Shown here one piece after another: positions 1-5,086 of a stretch of 7,685 nt of DNA. This stretch comes from Spirochaetia bacterium (GTDB lineage: Bacteria > Spirochaetota > Spirochaetia > PWKH01): positions 1-7,685 of the forward strand of contig JAIPFS010000062.1 of the NCBI GenBank assembly GCA_021736545.1, read 5' to 3'. The notes below the pieces were generated by a model. That model was not told the DNA's origin and made no database searches. It saw only the letters and a program-made list of their open reading frames with translations. The position numbers were made by a program, and so were the translations under genes. Numbering within the stretch: position 1 is the first letter of the stretch; every line of letters starts with the position of its first letter.

Positions 1-355
1 TACCTAAACCACCAACATCAGCCAATGCGGCGCCTGAAATCCCTGCAAATATCAGACTGGCAACAATATTCACTTGCGCCAATCCTCCTTTCAGCCGACC
101 GACCAGCAATTTTGCAAATTCAAAGAGTCTGCTGGTGATGCCGGAACTGTTCATCAAGCCTGCTGCCATGATAAAAAGCGGTACGGCTAGTAAGGGGAAC
201 GAATTGAGAGAAGCAACCATCCTTTGAATCATAACGCTGATGGGGATTCCTTCCACTAGCAGATAGAGAGCTGCAGGAATTCCCATGCTGATGGCTATCG
301 GAAGTCCAGAGGCAATTAAGATAAGAAATAGCAGTACAATCATTCCGCCGCTCAT
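1..355 (-). CDS. dctM: TRAP transporter large permease subunit DctM, N-terminal part (cut by window edge)
   Basis: This is the first 118 residues of the large membrane subunit of a TRAP transporter, the part that moves solute across the inner membrane driven by an ion gradient. I translated it by hand from the ATG at 355; the frame is open to the left edge. Family features seen are a hydrophobic first segment (MIVLLFLILIASGLPIAISM), then NSFPLLAVPLFIMAAGLMNSSGI, and near the cut end SLIFAGISGAALADVGGLG, which matches the conserved SGSxxADVxxxG region of DctM proteins. Complete family members are about 425 residues, so roughly 300 are missing. The start overlaps the dctQ stop in an ATGA (352-355), and AGGAGG lies about 7 nt upstream inside dctQ, so translation is probably coupled. 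The family assignment is firm; the substrate is unknown. Confidence 0.93.
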   Translation of the reverse strand, partial: MSGGMIVLLFLILIASGLPIAISMGIPAALYLLVEGIPISVMIQRMVASLNSFPLLAVPLFIMAAGLMNSSGITSRLFEFAKLLVGRLKGGLAQVNIVASLIFAGISGAALADVGGLG

Positions 356-1002
356 AGCTTATCCTCCTCATGCTTCACTTCATTAGTCTTCTCATGAGGT
401 GTTTTTGAGTTCATCAACCCATCATGAACCCCATCAGGATTGCTTTTCGTCCCATCAGGATTGCTTTTCGTCCCATCAGGATTGCTTTTCGTCCCATCAG
501 GATTGCTTTTCGTCCCATCAGGATTGTTTTTCGTCCCATCAGGCGGCCGAAAAGCATCCATCAAGTACAAGAAAGAGCCGAGAGCCATGAATACAAGCCC
601 AAGCACAATGGGGATATAAAGAATAAAATTCGGCATTCGTAAAGCAGGAGTTCGGACACTCCAGTTTCGAATCATTACATGATTAACCGAAAACATCATA
701 AAGACAGCAATTCCAAAAGATAGACTCTGGATGAGAATTTCAAAGAATCGACGTGCTTTAGTCGGCAGGCGAACCAGTAGAATATCTACAATGATATGCT
801 GCTTATCAACAATAAGTACGGGAACCATGATAAATACTATGGAAACGAGACTAAACCGTGCCAATTCTTCTAGTTTCACTGAGCCGTTATTAAAGAAATT
901 CCGCATGATAATCTGAATAAGAACACTGGAGAACAGCAGTACAAGAAAAAGTATTGCGATGTTTTCCAGAATTCTGCAGGATCTGCGTATGAATGCATGC
1001 AT
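352..1002 (-). CDS. dctQ: TRAP transporter small permease subunit DctQ with an unusual repeat tail
   Basis: A 216-residue inner-membrane protein matching the small TRAP subunit, which partners DctM. Four hydrophobic segments are visible at about residues 13-33, 49-66, 88-108 and 124-147, with the family-typical EELARFS (45-51) after the first and DKQHIIVDIL (66-75) after the second. The fold ends near residue 150; usual family members are about 150-180 residues. The remaining 66 residues are a hydrophilic tail with five near-identical heptads PDGTKSN (one reads TKNN) at 154-191, ending in a charged stretch HEEDKL. With four membrane segments and the usual topology the tail would be cytoplasmic (inference). 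The start at 1002 has AGGA about 8 nt upstream. A 216-bp gap full of repeats separates it from dctP, while it overlaps dctM by 4 bp. Confidence 0.92.
   Translation of the reverse strand: MHAFIRRSCRILENIAILFLVLLFSSVLIQIIMRNFFNNGSVKLEELARFSLVSIVFIMVPVLIVDKQHIIVDILLVRLPTKARRFFEILIQSLSFGIAVFMMFSVNHVMIRNWSVRTPALRMPNFILYIPIVLGLVFMALGSFLYLMDAFRPPDGTKNNPDGTKSNPDGTKSNPDGTKSNPDGTKSNPDGVHDGLMNSKTPHEKTNEVKHEEDKL
430..543. repeat. 21-bp minisatellite, 5.4 copies, inside the dctQ 3' end
   Basis: Five contiguous 21-bp units start at 430, 451, 472, 493 and 514, followed by a 9-bp partial copy at 535-543. Each unit begins CCCATCAGGATTG and ends TTTTCGT on the plus strand. Units 1-4 are identical; unit 5 differs by one C to T change that turns Ser into Asn. 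Because 21 is divisible by three, gain or loss of units changes DctQ by whole heptads and keeps the downstream stop and dctM overlap intact. The near-identity of the copies suggests recent expansion. Confidence 0.97.
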
Positions 1003-1020
1003 AGTATTGTTCCTGTGTTT

Positions 1021-1101
1021 AATACATCTGTGACCGACAGTATAGCTTGTGCCTAGCTTTTACTTTAGCTTTGCAATTGCTTGGTCGATCACAGATGCAT
1101 T
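1021..1101 (-). promoter_or_regulatory. Long stem-loop in the dctP-dctQ intergenic mRNA
   Basis: Arms at 1021-1038 and 1084-1101 are inverted repeats matching at 16 of 18 positions, with a 45-nt loop. In the minus-strand RNA both mismatches become G-U pairs, giving a continuous 18-bp stem; in a plus-strand RNA they would be A-C mismatches. That asymmetry supports a role in the operon transcript. No U-run follows, so it is not a classical intrinsic terminator. It sits 18 nt upstream of the dctQ start. Structures of this kind between binding-protein and permease genes commonly act as mRNA processing or stability barriers that allow more binding protein than permease; that role here is inference. 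Confidence 0.7.
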
Positions 1102-1105
1102 TTTT

Positions 1106-1210
1106 CTAGTTAGTTTCGTATTTGCAAAAAGACTACTTTTTGTCTAGTCTAGATCATCTTATATCTAGTCTTGTCTAGTCTAGATCATCTTTTATCTAGA
1201 TCTGCTCTAG
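1106..1210. repeat. CTAG-rich intergenic repeat with a 31-bp tandem duplication
   Basis: Between dctP and the stem-loop lies a stretch with eight CTAG tetranucleotides in 105 bp (a ninth is at 1053). Within it a 31-bp unit is duplicated in tandem, 1140-1170 and 1171-1201, matching at 28 of 31 positions, each beginning TTGTCTAGTCTAGATCATCT. It overlaps no gene. CTAG is usually rare in bacterial DNA, so this density is striking. A weak A/T-only hairpin (CAAAAAG 1125-1131 with CTTTTTG 1136-1142) lies beside it. Confidence 0.85.
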
Positions 1211-1218
1211 TCTGCAGT

Positions 1219-2238
1219 CTATTCTATAGACCTGATTTGATTATAATACGAACCCCACTTATCACCAAAGCGTTTTTCAACAACTTCTTTTACTGAAGCT
1301 CTAAATTCATCAATCTGCAGTCCATCTTCAGGTCCAATAACGGTCATCCCCTTATCTTCTAATGTCTGTAGATCATCTGCTTCACTGTCAAGCACATAAT
1401 TTGAAGCCCAATCACGTGTTTCTTTGGCCGCTTCCCGAAAGATCTCTTTATGCTCATCTGATAGCTTCTGCCAGACGCTTTCGTTTATTACAACCGGCTC
1501 AGAACCCATAATATGGCCAGTTAGCATAAGATAATCCTGCACGTCATACAAATTGTTCGAAACGAGGACGCTGACAGGGTTTTCTTGACCATCCGCTACT
1601 CCTGTTGAAAGACCAACAGGCACCTCTGCCCAGTCTACCGGTATCGCTACTGCACCCATGCCTTCCACAGCAGCCATATAAATAGGTGATGGAATTGCAC
1701 GGATTTTCATCCCTGCTAAATCTTCAGGGCTGTATACAGCAGAATTAGCTGTCAAATTACGTGTTCCAAAATAGAAAGAATAGATAATCCGCACATTTCG
1801 AGTTTCAATCAATTCTGCGTTCATGTCTCTCAGAACAGGCGAGGTTTCAGGATTTGTCGCTTTCAGCAGATGATCAACGTCACGATAGAGGTATGGAGTA
1901 TCAAAGAGTCCTAAATCCTCCATAAGCGGCTGCAGACCTCCATATGTATTATGATGCAGGGCGACTCCACCTTGTGAAACCATTTCAGCCATTTCAGTAA
2001 TAGTACCCAGCTGCGATCCAGGATAGACTTCGATTTCAATAGCTCCATCAGTCTTTTCTGCGATTCTGTCTGCAAAATAAGATGCCTGAAGTCCGTTGGG
2101 GCTGTTTGCCACATTCATGTGCGCATACCGTAAAACCAGAGGTTTCTCAGGGGTCGGACCTGATTCAGTTTGTCCAGCGGCAAAAATCATTGTTCCTGTC
2201 ATGAGCAGAATCAACGCTAATGTCATGCTTTTTTTCAT
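1219..2238 (-). CDS. dctP: TRAP transporter solute-binding protein DctP
   Basis: A 339-residue secreted solute receptor that captures substrate outside the inner membrane and delivers it to DctQM. Residues 1-21 form a signal peptide (MKKS, hydrophobic core, then FAAGQTES). There is no lipobox cysteine, so it is probably soluble and periplasmic. Family features are LRYAHMNVANSPNG (36-49), the YPGSQLG segment (72-78), GTRN with Arg160, and GMKIR with Arg180, the position whose arginine pairs with the substrate carboxylate in most characterised DctP proteins. DWAEVPVGLSTGVADGQENP follows (202-221). Length is normal for the family. The conserved arginine suggests an acidic ligand, but TRAP systems also take other compounds, so the substrate is open. 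AAGGAG lies 6 nt before the ATG. It follows the transketolase C-half by 29 bp. Confidence 0.95.
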   Translation of the reverse strand: MKKSMTLALILLMTGTMIFAAGQTESGPTPEKPLVLRYAHMNVANSPNGLQASYFADRIAEKTDGAIEIEVYPGSQLGTITEMAEMVSQGGVALHHNTYGGLQPLMEDLGLFDTPYLYRDVDHLLKATNPETSPVLRDMNAELIETRNVRIIYSFYFGTRNLTANSAVYSPEDLAGMKIRAIPSPIYMAAVEGMGAVAIPVDWAEVPVGLSTGVADGQENPVSVLVSNNLYDVQDYLMLTGHIMGSEPVVINESVWQKLSDEHKEIFREAAKETRDWASNYVLDSEADDLQTLEDKGMTVIGPEDGLQIDEFRASVKEVVEKRFGDKWGSYYNQIRSIE

Positions 2239-2257
2239 AGTATTCTCCTTTTTTTTA

Positions 2258-2281
2258 TTACCCGGTATTATACACCGGTAA
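2258..2281 (-). promoter_or_regulatory. Small hairpin overlapping the transketolase stop codon, upstream of the dctP ribosome site
   Basis: In the minus-strand RNA TTACCGGT (2281-2274) can pair with ACCGGGTAA (2266-2258) around a 7-nt loop, with one bulged base. The stem includes the stop codon of the transketolase C-half (2270-2268) and lies just before the AAGGAG of dctP. An A-run rather than a U-run follows, so it is not an intrinsic terminator. It could mark an mRNA processing site or tune dctP translation; the role is inference. Confidence 0.5.
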
Positions 2282-3344
2282 AATTTCTTTGTTTCTTTTG
2301 TATAGCCTTTTCGGCTCCAACAACAATATCATCAATTGACATCCCGTAAGCATCAAGCAATTCATCAGGGAAACCAGACTCCCCATATGTATCCTGTATT
2401 CCAAGCCTTACCAGTGCTGCAGGACAATCGTCAGCAATCAATTCAGCTATAGCACTTCCCAATCCGCCGATAACTGAATGATCCTCAATCACAACAGCAC
2501 AGCGGGTTTCTGCAAGGACAGCTTTAATTCCTTCAGTATCCAAGGGTTTTACCGTTGCAACTTCCACTACCGTAACCCCGAAACCTTTCTCCTTCAGAAG
2601 ACGAGCGGCTTCAAGAACTCTATTAAGGATAAATCCGTTTGAAAATAGTGCAGCATCATTTCCGAATTCTTCCAAAATACGAATTTCAGCTAAGGGGAAT
2701 GGTGTTCCTGTGGGAAAAACTTTTTCTTCCTTTCCACTACCAATACGTATATAGACCGGCCCATCTATATCTGCCGAAGCAATAATGGCTTGCCTTGTCT
2801 GATCGCCATCTGCAGGACAAAGTATGGTAAAACCTGGAATGGTGCGAAGTATTCCTACATCTTCAATGAACTGATGACTTACGCCTTCTCTGTTTCCCCC
2901 ATGAAGTCCCCCATTAGCCCCGACAAATCGGACTTTTAGTTTTGGGTAAGCAACAAAAGTACGCATCTGTTCGCAGGCACGCATGGTTAAGAACCCTGCA
3001 TAAGTACTGATATAGGGGGTTAGACCCGAAGCAGCCAATCCTGAACAGACCCCAACACCATTCTGCTCCGAAATCCCTAATTCTATAACCCGATCAGGCC
3101 AGCGTTCCTTGAATGCTTCCCCTTTTACAACTTTCAACGAATCAGTTGAAACAAATACAACATCATCCCTCTTTTCTGCAAGCTCCAGCAAACCGTCCCG
3201 AAAGCCGACACGTGTGCTGTCTACCATTCTGTCTTTTTTGTTAATTTTTTTGCTGGTTGTTTTGCTGGTTATTTTGCTGGTTGTTTTGCTGGTTTTTTTG
3301 CTGGTTGTTTTGCTGGTTGTTTTGCTATCTTTAGTCATACTCAT
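2268..3344 (-). CDS. Split transketolase, C-terminal subunit (pyrimidine-binding and C-terminal domains)
   Basis: A 358-residue second half of a transketolase. The paired subunits would move a two-carbon ketol unit between sugars using thiamine diphosphate. From about residue 42 it matches the family: the pyrimidine domain has IELGISEQNGVGVCSGLAASG (87-107), where Glu93 is the conserved glutamate that activates the cofactor, then GANGGLHGGNREGVSHQFIEDVGILR with His157. The C-terminal domain begins near 215 and has the VVEVATVKPLD and VVIEDHSVIGGLGSAIAE segments. Residues 1-39 are extra: a Ser/Lys/Thr repeat tail. I keep the start at 3344 because it overlaps the N-half stop in ATGA and has GGGAGGAG about 4 nt upstream, whereas Met40 has no visible ribosome site. 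Split transketolases act on central and unusual sugars; the acceptor here is unknown. Confidence 0.93.
   Translation of the reverse strand: MSMTKDSKTTSKTTSKKTSKTTSKITSKTTSKKINKKDRMVDSTRVGFRDGLLELAEKRDDVVFVSTDSLKVVKGEAFKERWPDRVIELGISEQNGVGVCSGLAASGLTPYISTYAGFLTMRACEQMRTFVAYPKLKVRFVGANGGLHGGNREGVSHQFIEDVGILRTIPGFTILCPADGDQTRQAIIASADIDGPVYIRIGSGKEEKVFPTGTPFPLAEIRILEEFGNDAALFSNGFILNRVLEAARLLKEKGFGVTVVEVATVKPLDTEGIKAVLAETRCAVVIEDHSVIGGLGSAIAELIADDCPAALVRLGIQDTYGESGFPDELLDAYGMSIDDIVVGAEKAIQKKQRNFTGV
3249..3326. repeat. 12-bp tandem repeat, 6.5 copies, in the N-terminal tail of the transketolase C-half
   Basis: Six contiguous 12-bp units start at 3249, 3261, 3273, 3285, 3297 and 3309, with a half copy at 3321-3326. 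The consensus on the plus strand is TTTGCTGGTTGT; units 2 and 4 each differ at one base near the end. On the coding strand they give four-residue units of the SKTT type (SKTT, SKKT, SKIT), so the tail is strongly basic and probably disordered. Period 12 keeps the frame when units are gained or lost. The repeat lies entirely outside the conserved enzyme fold. Confidence 0.96.
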
Positions 3345-4162
3345 TCTGCTCCTCCCAGCTCAATCATTGCTTGTGCATATTCTTCATCGCTGTATACCCG
3401 TTTGTGCCAACTATTGTCCCCTACCATGAAAGAGAGACCATTCCCTTTGATGGTTTCAGCAACAATGAGAGAGGGCTGATCTTCAACATTCCGGCTCCGT
3501 TCAACTGCTTCAGTAATCTGCTCCATATCATGGCCATCAATTGTCTGTGTATGCCAGCCGAAGGCTTTCCACTTTTCTTCCAGAGGATATATACCAGATA
3601 TATCTCCGACAGTTCCACCGCTTTGATAGTTATTGTTGTCGATGAAAACCGTAAGATTCGCTGTCCTTAGATGACCAGCAGCCATTGCCGATTCCCAAAT
3701 CATACCTTCACCCAGTTCTCCGTCACCGGTTACTACATAAACCTGATAGCTCTTTTTTCTTATACCCGCAGCTAATGCCATTCCCAACCCGATAGAAACA
3801 CCATTCCCAAGAGATCCAGTAGTTGCATCTAAACCAACAGTTTTGGGTGCATATGGATGCCCTTGCAGCTTGCTTCCCAAATGCCTTAAAGTCGGGAATT
3901 CATCTGGAGAGAAAAATCCTCGACGGGCTAGAGCTGCATATAAGGCAGGACAAGCGTGCCCTTTTGACAGGACAAATCGATCACGATTTTCCCAGTTCGG
4001 ACGTTCAGGATCAATATTCATAATGTGGAAATAAAGGGCTGCAATAATGTCCGCCGCAGAAAAACTTGGTGATGGATGCCCATCCCCGGAGCGATAAACC
4101 ATTTCTACGATATCCCGACGTATCTGCCGAGCCTTTTCTTCGAGATACGCTGCATCAAGCAT
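3341..4162 (-). CDS. Split transketolase, N-terminal TPP-binding subunit
   Basis: A 273-residue protein matching the first half of transketolase, which binds the diphosphate of thiamine diphosphate through Mg2+. Landmarks in order are SGDGHPSPSFSAADI (25-39) with His29, FVLSKGHACPALYAAL (63-78) with His69, LQGHPYAPKTVGLDATTGSLGNG (99-121) with His102, and the cofactor motif running from GDG (146-148) through GELGEG to NNN (176-178). ETIKGNG (236-242) and a histidine in SWHKR (253) close it. Length is normal for the split form. It overlaps the upstream racemase-like gene by 8 bp and the C-half by 4 bp; GGAGGGG sits 4 nt before the ATG. Cofactor residues look intact, so I expect an active enzyme with the next gene product. 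No repeat tail is present here, unlike both neighbours. Confidence 0.95.
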   Translation of the reverse strand: MLDAAYLEEKARQIRRDIVEMVYRSGDGHPSPSFSAADIIAALYFHIMNIDPERPNWENRDRFVLSKGHACPALYAALARRGFFSPDEFPTLRHLGSKLQGHPYAPKTVGLDATTGSLGNGVSIGLGMALAAGIRKKSYQVYVVTGDGELGEGMIWESAMAAGHLRTANLTVFIDNNNYQSGGTVGDISGIYPLEEKWKAFGWHTQTIDGHDMEQITEAVERSRNVEDQPSLIVAETIKGNGLSFMVGDNSWHKRVYSDEEYAQAMIELGGAE

Positions 4163-4850
4163 TATTCCCCTCCAGCATTGCTTTAATCATCTTCACCCCC
4201 ATCCGAGGGCTAGATAATACAGTTTTTCCAGTTAGTTCTCGCAGTTGTGTTTCCATCCTTGCCATAGAACCTTGAGCCAGCAGAATTACGTCGCAGGTAT
4301 CAGCAGCACTTTCTGCAGCTTCTACTATGAGGCGGTCATGAGTCTCTCCATCCCCAGCCGTTATGGCAGGGAATGCTCCTTCTGCCAATGCTGATACGGT
4401 ACGTACCTGCTTTCCAGCCTCTTCTGCACATCTTTTTATAAGTCGAATAGTCGGATCCAAGGTAGTGGAAAGTGTTGCCAGTACAGCAATCGAATTACTT
4501 TTTCCCACAGCTTCACGTGCCATAGCTTCATCAATCCGAACAATGGGTATAGGTAAAAATTCGCGGGCTCCGTATACTGCATCGCCAATTGAGGAACAAG
4601 TGTTAAGGATTAGCTCAGCGCCTGATGAACAAGCTATTTCATAATAGCCGTATAGTCTCCGTTTTACCGCCTTCGTCATCCCTCCTGCAGCAATAATATC
4701 AGCAATCATGCTGTCATCCAGAATATTCATGATTTGATAGCTTTGAAGTTCTTCTTTCATAATGTCAGAAAGCGGTTTAACCAAAGCCGCTCCTGTGTAA
4801 ATTGCTGCTATTTTACGTGATGATTTACTTGATGGGTTACTTGATGTCAT
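4155..4850 (-). CDS. Asp/Glu/hydantoin racemase-superfamily protein with one catalytic cysteine missing
   Basis: A 231-residue protein of the aspartate/glutamate/hydantoin racemase superfamily, first gene of the operon. After a Ser/Lys tail the fold starts at KIAAIYTG (13-20). The first active-site cysteine is present in ELILNTCSSIGD (Cys85). The second-half motif reads VILLAQGSMARM (188-199), with Gly/Ser where true two-cysteine racemases have Cys. A normal two-base racemization is therefore unlikely; a decarboxylase-, isomerase- or lyase-type reaction, as in other one-cysteine relatives, is possible. I chose the ATG at 4850 because GAGGG lies 4 nt upstream. The frame stays open to an ATG at 4940, but that start has no ribosome site and its extra 30 residues are encoded by palindromic DNA. 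The 8-bp overlap with the transketolase N-half ties it to that enzyme; the exact substrate is unknown. Confidence 0.82.
   Translation of the reverse strand: MTSSNPSSKSSRKIAAIYTGAALVKPLSDIMKEELQSYQIMNILDDSMIADIIAAGGMTKAVKRRLYGYYEIACSSGAELILNTCSSIGDAVYGAREFLPIPIVRIDEAMAREAVGKSNSIAVLATLSTTLDPTIRLIKRCAEEAGKQVRTVSALAEGAFPAITAGDGETHDRLIVEAAESAADTCDVILLAQGSMARMETQLRELTGKTVLSSPRMGVKMIKAMLEGNNA
4813..4848. repeat. 12-bp tandem repeat, 3 copies, in the N-terminal tail of the racemase-like gene
   Basis: Units begin at 4813, 4825 and 4837. The first ten bases read TTACGTGATG, TTACTTGATG and TTACTTGATG, and the last two vary. On the coding strand they give the four-residue pattern TSSN, PSSK, SSRK right after the initiator Met. 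The tail is short, polar and outside the conserved fold. Its position and four-residue period resemble the SKTT tail of the transketolase C-half, but the DNA unit is different. Confidence 0.75.
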
Positions 4851-4854
4851 ATTT

Positions 4855-4859
4855 CCCTC
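4855..4859 (-). promoter_or_regulatory. Ribosome binding site deciding the start of the racemase-like gene
   Basis: GAGGG on the minus strand, 4 nt before the ATG at 4850. The in-frame ATG at 4940 has no comparable site, so this site argues for the shorter protein and leaves the CATGT repeats in the untranslated leader. Confidence 0.65.
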
Positions 4860-4879
4860 GCTTGTCATGTATCTTATAT

Positions 4880-4916
4880 CATGTGACATGTGACGTCTTA
4901 TGTAACATGTCACATG
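4880..4916. promoter_or_regulatory. Perfect 12-bp inverted repeat built from CATGT units: candidate operator or leader hairpin
   Basis: CATGTGACATGT (4880-4891) and ACATGTCACATG (4905-4916) are perfect inverted repeats separated by 13 bp. Each arm holds two CATGT cores spaced 7 bp apart, and another TCATGT lies at 4865-4870. The element sits 30-66 bp upstream of the preferred start of the operon's first gene and 75 bp inside the operon side of the insertion sequence. Nested, symmetric half-sites suit a dimeric regulator at a promoter; alternatively the leader RNA folds here. No regulator gene is in the window. Confidence 0.6.
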
Positions 4917-4951
4917 TCTTGTATATACACTTTGAGGCATGATCAGCTATC

Positions 4952-4957
4952 TGTCAA
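4952..4957 (-). promoter_or_regulatory. Possible -35 box of the operon promoter
   Basis: TTGACA, the sigma-70 consensus, occurs on the minus strand 34 bp from the insertion sequence tip and about 100 bp before the preferred start. The best downstream -10 candidate (TATATA, within 4920-4930) is about 24 bp away, beyond the usual 16-18 bp, so this is only a weak candidate. Confidence 0.25.
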
Positions 4958-4990
4958 GAAATATTTTTGATTTTTTACGTGGATTCGGTC

Positions 4991-5045
4991 TCGGAGAAAA
5001 AATCCACATCCACATTTTCAAGGTACATGTCAAACGTCCGCCATG
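4991..5045. repeat. Left terminal inverted repeat of the IS66 element (bipartite)
   Basis: The outer block 4991-5006 (TCGGAGAAAAAATCCA) matches the right end perfectly over 16 bp. The inner block 5015-5045, with core GGTACATGTCAAACG then CCGCCATG, matches at 29 of 31 positions. The spacer between the blocks is 8 nt here but 27 nt on the right. GTGGATT (4979-4985) outside and AATCCAC (5001-5007) inside form a further small inverted repeat across the tip. Confidence 0.88.
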
Positions 5046-5086
5046 ATTTACAAGGAGAGAATAAATCGCTATAAACCGAGATAAAA

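Noticed and set aside
430..543. CRISPR array
   Set aside because: The units are contiguous without unique spacers and lie in a coding frame.
399..642. Plus-strand open frames across the 21-bp repeat (HQDCFSS- and PIRIAFR-type peptides)
   Set aside because: They are shadows of the repeat in dctQ: any frame through a stop-free repeat stays open. No ribosome site, and the minus-strand frame has the conserved protein.
1125..1142. Intrinsic terminator after dctP (CAAAAAG/CTTTTTG hairpin)
   Set aside because: The stem is almost all A/T with no following U-run, so it would be too weak.
430..3326. On/off phase variation by slipped-strand repair at the tandem repeats
   Set aside because: Coding units of 21 and 12 bp preserve the frame, so unit changes alter tail length and do not switch genes off.
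4851..4940. Thirty-residue N-terminal extension of the racemase-like protein
   Set aside because: The ATG at 4940 has no ribosome site, and the extension is encoded by palindromic CATGT DNA better read as a regulatory leader; GAGGG precedes the ATG at 4850.
4979..5007. GTGGATT/AATCCAC inverted repeat across the IS tip as a terminator
   Set aside because: Seven-base stem, 15-nt loop and no U-run on the exit side; it more likely reflects chance or the end structure of the element.
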